From RGIG8050 sp045588915 (GTDB taxonomy: Bacteria > Bacillota > Clostridia > Christensenellales > UBA1242): a DNA stretch of 64,000 bases. Made by a program: the position numbers and the translations under genes. Every line of letters begins with the position of its first letter. The stretch's first letter is position 1. Location: NCBI GenBank assembly GCA_045588915.1, contig JAZNFA010000002.1, forward strand, positions 51,643 to 115,642, given 5' to 3'. The notes under the pieces were generated by a model that did no database searches, had not been told where the DNA came from, and saw nothing but the letters and a program-made list of their open reading frames with translations. Below, piece after piece: positions 9,280 to 16,008 of this stretch.

Positions 9280-10322
9280 TGAACGAGAATATATTTTACA
9301 TTGACGCTAAGACGAAAATTGTTGATTTTTTAACAACAGAATTTTCGGGCACTTTCCCTTTAAAGTTACAGAATCGCTTCTTGAATTTCTTCCCACAAAT
9401 TGCGAATTATGAAGAAGAAGGTCATAAATTTAAACCATCGATTTTTTTTACAAATAATATTGACTCTGTGGTAAGGTGTATTCCTAACGCGTCAAAGATT
9501 GTTTTATTTAATGATGATAACGAAAATATGTTTGCTTCTCGTTTGAAAAGTTTGATTCCTTTTTGCAATTTGAACTGGTGTATTTATATTTCGATTTCTG
9601 ATGAAAATATTGAGTATGGAATTTTCCGTATTATCAATAGTATTAAAGATGAAAATTTGGAAACGGTTTTGTTTAAATCCGAAGCTTTGCAAGAGAAGAG
9701 TAATAAATTGTTTGGAATTTTAGTTTACGCAGAGAATACCTGGACGATAACAATGCGTAGTTTGAAAGGGCGAGTGGTTAATGTTAACTTTGCCTTAGAT
9801 ATTCGTGTTGTTAATAACTGGGAAGATGAAATTAAAGAATTTGTTGATGCTAGTTTTTCTAAGTTGCGTACCAGTGCAAAAAAGTTGCAAGAAATTAAAA
9901 ATATGTACCGTAACATCTTCCGTAATGTATCACGTTCTGTTGAAGGAACAATTTGCGTCGTGGTGGACTCTGATTATGAACCAGATGCATTTTTTGAAGA
10001 CGGTATTTGGTTGGAAGAGCCAATTAACTTTTCCAAATTATTTGCGCAAACCAATCAATATAATGAACAAAAATTAGCAACAATGTCTAATGTTTTTGTT
10101 GCGATGTTGAATTTTGATGGTATTACTGTTGTTGATAATAAAGGTCAGATTAGGGCATACAATGTTTTTATTGAAACAAATATGAAAGTGGCTGGTAATA
10201 TTATCGGTGGTGCACGTAAAAGAGCGGCGTATACGATTATCAATAGTAAACGTCCCAACATAATCGGTGTTTATTTCCAAAGTCACGAAGGTGAAATGTT
10301 CTATTCGCCAGTTAAAAAATAA
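9279..10322 (+). CDS. Protein with degenerate DisA_N/diadenylate-cyclase-like C-terminal domain
   Basis: 347 residues starting at a GTG that shares one base with the pheT stop (TAGTG), so translation is coupled. The last 80 residues follow the diadenylate cyclase (DisA_N) pattern: FDGITVVD near residue 279 lines up with the DGA motif, GGARKRAA near 311 with the GTRHRAA motif, and the final strand HEGEMFY with the SEE-G-I strand. The His of RHR is Lys here and the Ala of DGA is Ile, so catalysis is doubtful. The N-terminal 260 residues would be a sensor-type domain of unknown ligand. It may bind or make a nucleotide second messenger such as c-di-AMP; this is inference. It overlaps the convergent peptidase gene by 22 bases. 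Confidence 0.7.
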   Translation: MNENIFYIDAKTKIVDFLTTEFSGTFPLKLQNRFLNFFPQIANYEEEGHKFKPSIFFTNNIDSVVRCIPNASKIVLFNDDNENMFASRLKSLIPFCNLNWCIYISISDENIEYGIFRIINSIKDENLETVLFKSEALQEKSNKLFGILVYAENTWTITMRSLKGRVVNVNFALDIRVVNNWEDEIKEFVDASFSKLRTSAKKLQEIKNMYRNIFRNVSRSVEGTICVVVDSDYEPDAFFEDGIWLEEPINFSKLFAQTNQYNEQKLATMSNVFVAMLNFDGITVVDNKGQIRAYNVFIETNMKVAGNIIGGARKRAAYTIINSKRPNIIGVYFQSHEGEMFYSPVKK

Positions 10323-11800
10323 TCAATTATTTTTGTTAAAGTTGATGTTATTTGTGGTAATTGTTCTTCGGTAATGGGATGCGTGAGACTGTCATCGCCG
10401 AGTTCGATTGTAAGGGATGGAATTTTGTAGCGTAACGCAAGGTAGTCGGTTAAACCACCGAATGAATTTATGGAAAGAATTGCTGGAAAGTTTGTTATTT
10501 TTGAAATTTTATTAGCAATTTGCGCGTCGGCAATACGACTGTAATAGATTAAATTGCCTTTTGTGTGAAGGGCGATGCTTTGGTTTGGCTTGGTTTGTTT
10601 AATTAGGCGAAGCAGTGCACGTGTTTCGGGTTCACTGTGTGGCTCGGGTCCGATATAATTAGCAGGTGCTGGTGTAAAAATATTGGATTTTCCATGTCCC
10701 CAACCGATATCGAAATTGACGTTAAGATCAACAGCATGAATATTGGCTTTCCATAATTTGAAGTTGGTAGATTTGTGATTGATGCGATAAAGAAAGTTTT
10801 GACGATGTTTTGTAAATGATTCGTAACCTGTGGTTGCAAGTTTAACTCCGTCTGGATTACAGCAAGGTACAGCAATGATGCAATAATTATTGGGGATTGT
10901 GTTTGTTTGTTCTAACCATTTTGTTAATGCGATGGATGTAATCCATTCACGTGCGTGCATACTTGCTGTAATTAGTAGGCGTTGTGGTGCAGTAATATTG
11001 CCGATTTGATAAGCAATTATTGGCAGTTTTGCTACGGAATATCCAATGATTTGTGTATTAAGTAAGTGTTTGATGTCTTGGTAGTTTGAAATCCCTTGTG
11101 GAAGCTTGTTTGTGCCGTAAAAATCTGTTCCAAATAAGATTTTTGTTGAATTAAAATGCCTTTTAAAGTATGCAATATGGTTTATTACGTCATAAATACC
11201 ACAATATGTAGTATTTTGCGTTAAAAACTTTGGTACAAGTGCTAAACCAATGAAACCACCTGATTTAATAATAGTTTTAATTTGTTTATTGGTTAAATTG
11301 CGTGGATGATGACAAATTGCATCAAGTGCAGTATGTGTACAAATAATTGGACGTGTGGTAATTTTAAAAAATTGCCAAAAACTGCGTCGGTTAAGGTGAG
11401 CAGTGTCAATTTGAATGTCGGCGTTTTCTAATTGTTTAATAATTTTGTAACCTAGTGGTGTAATCCCTGTTTTGCTATGTGCGCCGCCTGCCAAGTTATT
11501 GGGATTGTTCCATGTTAAACTAACACTATATGGTTTTAAATAGATTAATCGTTGGATGTTTTTTTGAGTTAAAAACCAAACATCTTCAATGTGTAAACGA
11601 CATATAGGGTATTGTGGGTCACCATTAATTTTATCAAGTAGTTTTCTTTTGCGTGCAATTACAGAGAATGGATTTTTGAGTTCGGTTGTCCAAACGGATA
11701 ACCAAATTTCATTAACACCTTGTTTTTTTGCATTTTTTAGGTATGGTAGTAATTTTTTCGGTGGTAATGCTAAAAGAGCATCATTGTGTAAATCTATCAC
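10301..11800 (-). CDS. Fused M19 dipeptidase and M14 carboxypeptidase
   Basis: About 499 residues from a GTG start. The first half has membrane-dipeptidase (M19) motifs: DLHND at the N-terminus, HIEDV, HTALDAICHHPRNL and GTDFYG. The second half has zinc carboxypeptidase (M14) motifs: SMHAREW (metal His/Glu), NPDGV, DLNVNF, LHTKGN (third metal ligand) and TIELG (catalytic Glu). Both sites look complete. No signal peptide is visible, so it probably recycles peptides, perhaps from peptidoglycan, in the cytoplasm. A longer frame reaches an ATG at 11941, but that start would lie inside the tmRNA on the other strand, and M19 proteins usually begin just before the first HxD, so I prefer the GTG at 11800. 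Confidence 0.85.
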   Translation of the reverse strand: MIDLHNDALLALPPKKLLPYLKNAKKQGVNEIWLSVWTTELKNPFSVIARKRKLLDKINGDPQYPICRLHIEDVWFLTQKNIQRLIYLKPYSVSLTWNNPNNLAGGAHSKTGITPLGYKIIKQLENADIQIDTAHLNRRSFWQFFKITTRPIICTHTALDAICHHPRNLTNKQIKTIIKSGGFIGLALVPKFLTQNTTYCGIYDVINHIAYFKRHFNSTKILFGTDFYGTNKLPQGISNYQDIKHLLNTQIIGYSVAKLPIIAYQIGNITAPQRLLITASMHAREWITSIALTKWLEQTNTIPNNYCIIAVPCCNPDGVKLATTGYESFTKHRQNFLYRINHKSTNFKLWKANIHAVDLNVNFDIGWGHGKSNIFTPAPANYIGPEPHSEPETRALLRLIKQTKPNQSIALHTKGNLIYYSRIADAQIANKISKITNFPAILSINSFGGLTDYLALRYKIPSLTIELGDDSLTHPITEEQLPQITSTLTKIIDYFLTGE

Positions 11801-11880
11801 GGTTATATTTATGCAGTCGTTTGTTGCAATGTTTTTAGAAATTTGATACACTAAATAGTGGACTGTGAAGTCTAACACGT

Positions 11881-12248
11881 GGGGGCGATTGGCTTCGACG
11901 GGTGGCGGACGGTTCGTTAAGCATACCGGTGGGGTAACCATACGTTAATTGGTTGCAAAAAATTAAATGCAGATAAAAATGCAAACACCTTTGCTTTAGC
12001 TGCTTAAGTGCAACTAAGTGCATCGGCCGACGACACGTTTTCACTCTTTCTAACGATCGTCTGCAAACAAAGAGTCAACGGTTTATCATAACCACGGCAT
12101 GACGGTGATGGTAAACGGCTGCAAAAGTCGGCTTTGAACGTCGCAACCTGTCGTTAGGTTAGCGTTCAATTTTAAATAACGACTGTGTATGGAGAAGTAC
12201 GAACAAGATTCCATTCGGACCCGGGTTCAATCCCCGGCGTCTCCACCA
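11881..12248 (+). ncRNA. ssrA: Transfer-messenger RNA (tmRNA)
   Basis: The 5' end begins GGGGGCG and pairs over 7 bp (with two G-U pairs) with the 3' CGTCTCC before A-CCA. The classic GGCTTCGACG motif follows the acceptor arm, and the 3' end carries a T arm with TTCAATC. The tag frame ends in ALAA-stop at 11993-12007; reading back gives NADKNANTFALAA. tmRNA rescues stalled ribosomes and tags the protein for proteolysis. It is a one-piece, 368-base molecule with encoded CCA. A terminator follows at 12291. The resume codon is unclear (see findings). Confidence 0.95.
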
Positions 12249-12275
12249 AAAAATATGCACGGCATTGTTAGTGCA

Positions 12276-12295
12276 TTTTGAAACTAGCGGAATAA
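12276..12295 (+). repeat. 20-bp perfect inverted repeat, left copy
   Basis: TTTTGAAACTAGCGGAATAA occurs here and in reverse complement at 14022-14041. Similarity extends weakly outward (GCAC-GCA-T--T-GTCA/TGCA) and each copy is directly followed by a terminator hairpin. The two copies bracket the small orphan gene and the IMPase-like gene next to tmRNA, a common integration site. Confidence 0.8.
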
Positions 12296-12330
12296 AAAGA
12301 ACTCTACTGTTTAGTTGGGTTCTTTTTATT
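12291..12330 (+). terminator. Terminator after tmRNA
   Basis: A 14-bp stem (12291-12304 with 12317-12330, mostly A-T with a GAAC core) and a 12-base loop end in a T-rich tail. It closes the tmRNA transcript. Confidence 0.75.
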
Positions 12331-12342
12331 GTGGGGTAATAT

Positions 12343-12371
12343 TGACTTTCAATAACTTTATATGTTATCAT
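12343..12371 (+). promoter_or_regulatory. Promoter of the small orphan gene
   Basis: TTGACT and TATCAT are separated by 17 bases. The start would fall near 12378, followed by an AAGGAG ribosome site and the ATG at 12402. Confidence 0.6.
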
Positions 12372-12401
12372 TACAGTCAAATCAAAAAGGAGAATCATAA
12401 A

Positions 12402-12872
12402 ATGTCAAACGAGAAAAAAGGTGAATTGATTACATCGGTCAAATCTGGTAATGGATTAAAAATATTATCTGGTTTAGAAGCACGAGCCAAAATGGATAAT
12501 TTCGGATTTGATAATTTGTATTACTTAGATATTGATTATAAAGACCAGGCACAAGCTGATTATATGCAAGAAAAATATGGTAATAAATATAGTTATGGAA
12601 ACAACGAGTATATGCAATATTGGGGTTGTGTTAATGCAGAAACTGATAATCAAAAAACTGGAAGTTTTATAACCACTGATAAAATGTTATTTAAAAATCT
12701 TGTTTATCACTTCATTAATGACGAAAAAATGACTGTATCAGCGTGGACAAAAAAATTTACCAATAGTTATAATCCACAAGAAGATTGGAGCAACCTTCTT
12801 GGATGTCTTGTTAAGGATATGGCAGAAAGAAGAAATAAAATAAACACGGAATGTGCTAGTATAAACAAGTAA
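12402..12872 (+). CDS. Hypothetical small soluble protein
   Basis: 156 residues. The ATG at 12402 is preceded at 9 bases by AAGGAG and by a good promoter; an in-frame ATG 87 bases upstream would precede that promoter and is rejected. The protein is hydrophilic, with a Tyr/Asn-rich centre and single Trp-bearing motifs (NEYMQYWGCV, DWSNLLGCLV). No signal peptide or membrane span. I do not recognise the family. It sits alone between tmRNA and the convergent IMPase-like gene, inside the inverted repeats, which suggests an accessory or recently acquired gene. Confidence 0.65.
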   Translation: MSNEKKGELITSVKSGNGLKILSGLEARAKMDNFGFDNLYYLDIDYKDQAQADYMQEKYGNKYSYGNNEYMQYWGCVNAETDNQKTGSFITTDKMLFKNLVYHFINDEKMTVSAWTKKFTNSYNPQEDWSNLLGCLVKDMAERRNKINTECASINK

Positions 12873-12878
12873 TTATAT

Positions 12879-12914
12879 AATAAAAATGACCCGCAGTAAT
12901 GGGTCATTTTTATT
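12879..12914. terminator. Bidirectional terminator
   Basis: A perfect 14-bp stem (AATAAAAATGACCC and its complement) with an 8-base loop. It sits between the convergent genes ending at 12872 and 12919 and has T-runs on both strands. Confidence 0.9.
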
Positions 12915-12918
12915 TGAA

Positions 12919-13728
12919 TTAGTTGTTAATCGCATTGACCAAATCGCTATGGATTTTTCCGTTCGTTACTAACATGGTATCGATATTTTCGCGTGGATTG
13001 CCTGCTAGATTGGTAACTTTGCCGCCGGCTTCTTGCACCAACAGTTTGCCTGCCGCCGAACTTAAACCCACACTGGGTTTTACATTCAAAACACCGTCTG
13101 TTTTACCCGCAGCACACCAAGCCAATTCAATTGCTGAAGAAACAATTAAGCGTAAACCACGCACTTTGGGTGCCAGTTTACCTTCAATATTTAATACGTC
13201 TTGAATGTGTTTTTCGCTATAATGTGAAGTTAAACAAAATGACACAATACTGTCCTTTAATTGGGTAGTGCTAGAAACATGAATTGGTTTTCCATTGCAA
13301 AACGCGCCTTGTCTTTTGATACATGTGTAAACATCGTTTTGACTGTAATCATAAATCACACCTAAAATTGCTTCACCATTTTTACGCAAAGCAACAGTAG
13401 TTGAAAACAATGGAATGCCAGCGGCAAAGTTAATCGTGCCATCAATTGGGTCAATTAACCATTCGTATTCACTGTCATTTTTAATTTGTCCACATTCTTC
13501 GGCTAAAATCGAATGGGTTGGAAACCATTGTTTAATAGCATCAACAATTTTCTTTTCCATAAAAACATCAACATCGGTAACTATGTCGTTCAATTCTTTG
13601 TTCTGGATATTTTTGTTTTTAATTGTTTGTGATTCTTTATAAGCATTTTTAATCAAATTAGCTAATTTTGTAGTGAGTTTGAAATCAATTTCCATATTTA
13701 ATGATATCATGAAATGATTATTAATCAT
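12919..13728 (-). CDS. Inositol-monophosphatase-like protein with altered metal site
   Basis: 269 residues; Met12 (base 13695) is an alternative start. The FIG-superfamily phosphatase signatures are present: LAEE (metal Glu) near residue 76 and WLIDPIDGTINF (metal and catalytic Asp) near 90. The C-terminal signature, normally WDxAAG--L--EAGG, reads LSSAAGKLLVQEAGG, so the third-metal Asp is Ser. Family members dephosphorylate inositol phosphate, 3'-phosphoadenosine 5'-phosphate or similar small molecules; the substrate here cannot be told, and activity may be reduced. A long structured leader with terminator and alternative pairing precedes it on its strand, hinting at attenuation control. 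Confidence 0.85.
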   Translation of the reverse strand: MINNHFMISLNMEIDFKLTTKLANLIKNAYKESQTIKNKNIQNKELNDIVTDVDVFMEKKIVDAIKQWFPTHSILAEECGQIKNDSEYEWLIDPIDGTINFAAGIPLFSTTVALRKNGEAILGVIYDYSQNDVYTCIKRQGAFCNGKPIHVSSTTQLKDSIVSFCLTSHYSEKHIQDVLNIEGKLAPKVRGLRLIVSSAIELAWCAAGKTDGVLNVKPSVGLSSAAGKLLVQEAGGKVTNLAGNPRENIDTMLVTNGKIHSDLVNAINN

Positions 13729-13757
13729 AATAATTTTTAATTATGGCAGTTAAACGT

Positions 13758-13808
13758 GTGCTTGTCTATATACAAGTGGCGTCGCTTCGCTCTGCCATAG
13801 ACAAGCAC
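13758..13808 (-). promoter_or_regulatory. Long hairpin in the leader of the IMPase-like gene
   Basis: A perfect 12-bp stem (GTGCTTGTCTAT with its complement) closes a 27-base loop. ATGGCAG at 13743 can also pair with CTGCCAT at 13792, which would compete with this stem. It lies between a terminator hairpin and the gene, so it may be a regulatory RNA element. Confidence 0.45.
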
Positions 13809-13848
13809 AAAAAAGTGCGTGCTTCTAAACAAGCGCACGCACTTTTTT
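13809..13848. terminator. Terminator hairpin upstream of the IMPase-like gene
   Basis: AAAAAAGTGCGTG pairs with CACGCACTTTTTT, with a T-run on each strand. On the minus strand it lies about 100 bases downstream of a good promoter (13921-13949), so it either ends a short RNA or works as an attenuator. Confidence 0.75.
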
Positions 13849-13920
13849 CTATTCTTTGTTTGTTGGTATAAACGGATATTCTTTGTTATCAAGGTTAAAG
13901 TGAATGCCAAATATTTATAA

Positions 13921-13949
13921 TATATAATCATCACGGCAACCTATGACAA
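13921..13949 (-). promoter_or_regulatory. Minus-strand promoter flanked by inverted 9-mers
   Basis: On the minus strand TTGTCA and TATATA are 17 bases apart. AAACGGATA at 13870 and its complement TATCCGTTT at 13959 flank it, which could be an operator pair or an RNA stem. The transcript would run into the terminator at 13848-13809 and then to the IMPase-like gene. Confidence 0.5.
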
Positions 13950-13983
13950 CGGCAGAAGTATCCGTTTAATTGTTTTGACAAGG

Positions 13984-14019
13984 GCAAAAAAACACCCTAA
14001 CCAAATTGGTTAGAGTGTT
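13984..14019 (-). terminator. Minus-strand terminator
   Basis: AACAC-CTAACCAA pairs with TTGGTTAG-GTGTT with one mismatch; the minus strand ends in a T-run. It follows directly the right copy of the 20-bp inverted repeat. Confidence 0.7.
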
Positions 14020-14021
14020 GA

Positions 14022-14041
14022 TTATTCCGCTAGTTTCAAAA
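14022..14041 (-). repeat. 20-bp perfect inverted repeat, right copy
   Basis: Exact reverse complement of 12276-12295. As on the left, the conserved 20 bases are followed, in the same relative direction, by a terminator hairpin. Confidence 0.8.
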
Positions 14042-14105
14042 GTCAGTGACTATTGCTGTGCTTTTTTATTCCCAATCAAAATCATAATCAAGTCGTGATT
14101 GATAT

Positions 14106-14219
14106 TTATTTAGCATTATTAAAACAATATTCTATAATCTTTTCTTTGTTTGATAAATTTGTCTTTTTGTAATCAGCACCAAAAATACATCGACGATAAA
14201 AGTTTAATATTTTTTTCAT
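14106..14219 (-). CDS. Possible 37-residue small protein
   Basis: An ATG frame of 37 codons, Lys/Asn-rich with two Cys, ends before the repeat-terminator module. There is no clear ribosome site and no recognised family. It may be the remnant of a longer gene, since the only other content here is AT-rich spacer up to the Hsp20 gene. Confidence 0.2.
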   Translation of the reverse strand: MKKILNFYRRCIFGADYKKTNLSNKEKIIEYCFNNAK

Positions 14220-14300
14220 CCATATTTCGAATATACAGTACTTATTTAATTAAATAAAATAATTTTGTATAAAGTTTCAGAAATTATAAACAATAATGTT

Positions 14301-14786
14301 ATGGCAAATATTAAAGATAAAAATCAAAAAGAAGAAAAAAACTTACAAAAACAAGATGTGGCTGTTTCTACGGATTATGATTGTGGTAATGCGTATGAAG
14401 GTGGATTACTGCAGTCTTTTTGGAATGATTTATTTTGGGATAGACCTTTTCGTAAAGAAATGAGTAGCCTACAAAATTTAATGCGTACGGATATTGAAGA
14501 AACAACGAATGGTTATGAATTTAAAGTCGAAGTACCAGGTATGGAACGTAAAGATTTAAATATTGGTTATGAAAACGGTTATTTGACAATTGCTGCTAAT
14601 AAAATTAGTGGGCTAAGCCAAAGTAAATATTTACGTCGGGAAAGGGTGGCAAGTGCATATTCACGTAGTTTTTATGTGGGAGATGTTGAACAAGCACAAA
14701 TCAAGGCAAGTTTGCAGGATGGAATTTTGACGGTTAGTGTGCCTAAAGAAATTAAAAGCCAGCGTCATCAAATTGAAATTAAATAA
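14301..14786 (+). CDS. Hsp20-family small heat-shock protein
   Basis: 161 residues from the ATG at 14301; a TTG 36 bases upstream overlaps a TATAAA box and is less likely. After a charged N-terminal arm, the alpha-crystallin domain spans about residues 55-150 (RTDIEETTNGYEFKVEVPGM opening, and a GILTVSVPKE strand near the end). The C-terminal IEI resembles the I-x-I/V tail that links oligomers. Small heat-shock proteins hold unfolding proteins without ATP. It stands alone between an AT-rich spacer and a terminator. No HrcA-type CIRCE element was seen. Confidence 0.9.
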   Translation: MANIKDKNQKEEKNLQKQDVAVSTDYDCGNAYEGGLLQSFWNDLFWDRPFRKEMSSLQNLMRTDIEETTNGYEFKVEVPGMERKDLNIGYENGYLTIAANKISGLSQSKYLRRERVASAYSRSFYVGDVEQAQIKASLQDGILTVSVPKEIKSQRHQIEIK

Positions 14787-14807
14787 AAGTAAAGGAGTAG
14801 TTATAAG

Positions 14808-14836
14808 AAAACCCTGCCGGAGAACAGGGTTTTTTT
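14808..14836 (+). terminator. Terminator after the Hsp20 gene
   Basis: AAAACCCTG pairs with CAGGGTTTT over an 8-base loop, followed by further Ts. It also shields the minus-strand tRNA gene that ends close by. Confidence 0.9.
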
Positions 14837-14841
14837 GATAG

Positions 14842-14918
14842 TGGTGGGAGTTCACGGACTTGAACCGCGGACCGACCGGTTATGAGCCGGTTGCTCTAAC
14901 CAACTGAGCTAAACTCCC
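14842..14918 (-). tRNA. tRNA with CAT anticodon (Ile2 more likely than Met)
   Basis: A 77-base cloverleaf with a 7-bp acceptor stem (GGGAGTT), TAGCTCAGTTGGTTAGAGC D arm, anticodon loop CTCATAA, T arm GTTCAAGTC, discriminator A and encoded CCA. The CGGCTCATAACCG stem-loop and variable loop resemble the lysidine-modified Ile2 tRNA of Bacillota more than the elongator Met tRNA, but anticodon alone cannot decide. Confidence 0.9.
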
Positions 14919-14983
14919 ATAGCTGTTTTGGTTAATAATTTTAGATTAACAATTTTGCACAATGTTGTCAATGTGATTTGTCT

Positions 14984-15012
14984 TTGACAAATAAATTTAA
15001 CTGGTATATAAT
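14984..15012 (+). promoter_or_regulatory. tRNA-Leu promoter
   Basis: Consensus TTGACA and TATAAT with 17 bases between, 13 bases before the mature tRNA 5' end. Confidence 0.85.
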
Positions 15013-15025
15013 ATAATTTGTAATC

Positions 15026-15112
15026 GGCCGGGTGGTGAAATTGGCAGACGCGTCGGACTCAAAATCCGATATCGGCAACGATGTGTGGGTTCAAGTCCCA
15101 CCCCGGCCACCA
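15026..15112 (+). tRNA. tRNA-Leu (CAA)
   Basis: An 87-base class II tRNA with acceptor stem GGCCGGG/CCCGGCC, anticodon loop CTCAAAA (anticodon CAA, reading UUG), a long variable arm, T loop TTCAAGT, discriminator A and encoded CCA. The next gene is an accessory radical SAM pair. Confidence 0.95.
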
Positions 15113-15215
15113 AAATAATACTAAATTTAAATTTTGTATAATTTAGAATATATCTAGGACAAAAGAAAATTAGAAGTTTAAATTAAAAAAATAATACCAA
15201 ATTTTACAATTAATA

Positions 15216-15244
15216 TTGACAATTTAATATTAAAAAAATATTAT
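15216..15244 (+). promoter_or_regulatory. Promoter of the radical SAM-NUDIX pair, leaderless
   Basis: TTGACA and TATTAT are 17 bases apart; the -10 box ends 8 bases before the ATG, and no ribosome site is present. The 140 bases between tRNA-Leu and this gene hold nothing else that I can see. Confidence 0.7.
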
Positions 15245-15252
15245 TAAAACAG

Positions 15253-16008
15253 ATGAAGTTATCCAAATTAGCTTGGAATATTACCAATAAATGTAATCAA
15301 GGCTGTCGTTATTGTTTTCAATTTGATGATAAGAATATTCTTGATAAAGAAAGTCATTTTAATGTAATAAAGAATGTTAAAAATCTAGGTGTTAAAGAGC
15401 TAACTTATTCTGGTGGAGAATGTTTATTAGTTCCACATTTGACTGAGCTTTTAGAGTTTTCACAAGATTTAGGAATCAAAAATTCATTAAATACTAATGG
15501 TAAATTGTTGAATGATGAAAAACTTAGTGAGATTAAAGGATATCTAAAACAAGTAAACCTTTCTCTTGATACTCTAAATGATAATACTAATAATAAGATT
15601 GGTCGATTTGGTGATCATCGTGAAACGATTCTTAATCGTATAGATTTGTTAAAAAGTCAAAATCTTGACGTCGGAGTGACTACTGTTGTAATGCAATGCA
15701 ATAAGGATGATATCATTGAATTAGGTCAAGAGTTATCTAAGTATAAACTTAAAAGATGGAAATTGTTACAATTTACACCGTCTCGTTTTTTGTCTAAATT
15801 ACATCAGAAAGAATTTGAAATTTCTGATAATGAGTTTAATAAAGTCGTGGAGCAAGTAAAACATCTTTTTTCAAATGAATTATTAGCTTCTGTTGAATCT
15901 CGTTCTCGTAATTATTTTAATAAAGATTATGGTGTAATTACACCTGATTGTCGTTTAATAGTAATGGGACAAAATTGTGATCATGATTATGGAGATTTAT
16001 CAAAATGA
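15253..16008 (+). CDS. Radical SAM protein, weakly viperin-like
   Basis: 251 residues. CNQGCRYCF near residue 14 gives the CxxxCxxC motif for the 4Fe-4S cluster that cleaves S-adenosylmethionine, and TYSGGE near residue 51 is the SAM-binding strand. Further on, IGRFGDHRE, RWKLLQF and FEISDNEFNKVVE follow the order of viperin-type enzymes (IGRG, RWKVFQ, F-I-D-EF in the human protein), but the nucleotide-phosphate Lys region is not obvious and the protein is short. The next gene, a NUDIX hydrolase, starts inside its stop (ATGA), so the two probably act together, perhaps on a nucleotide. A general radical SAM oxidoreductase is the safe call; an antiviral role is only a hypothesis. Confidence 0.85.
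   Translation: MKLSKLAWNITNKCNQGCRYCFQFDDKNILDKESHFNVIKNVKNLGVKELTYSGGECLLVPHLTELLEFSQDLGIKNSLNTNGKLLNDEKLSEIKGYLKQVNLSLDTLNDNTNNKIGRFGDHRETILNRIDLLKSQNLDVGVTTVVMQCNKDDIIELGQELSKYKLKRWKLLQFTPSRFLSKLHQKEFEISDNEFNKVVEQVKHLFSNELLASVESRSRNYFNKDYGVITPDCRLIVMGQNCDHDYGDLSK

Noticed and set aside
12159..12398. Minus-strand frame of 79 codons across the tmRNA end
   Set aside because: It lies over the tmRNA acceptor region and terminator on the other strand and has no family similarity.
13737..13934. Minus-strand frame of 65 codons
   Set aside because: It covers two strong hairpins and a promoter; the composition looks like non-coding sequence.
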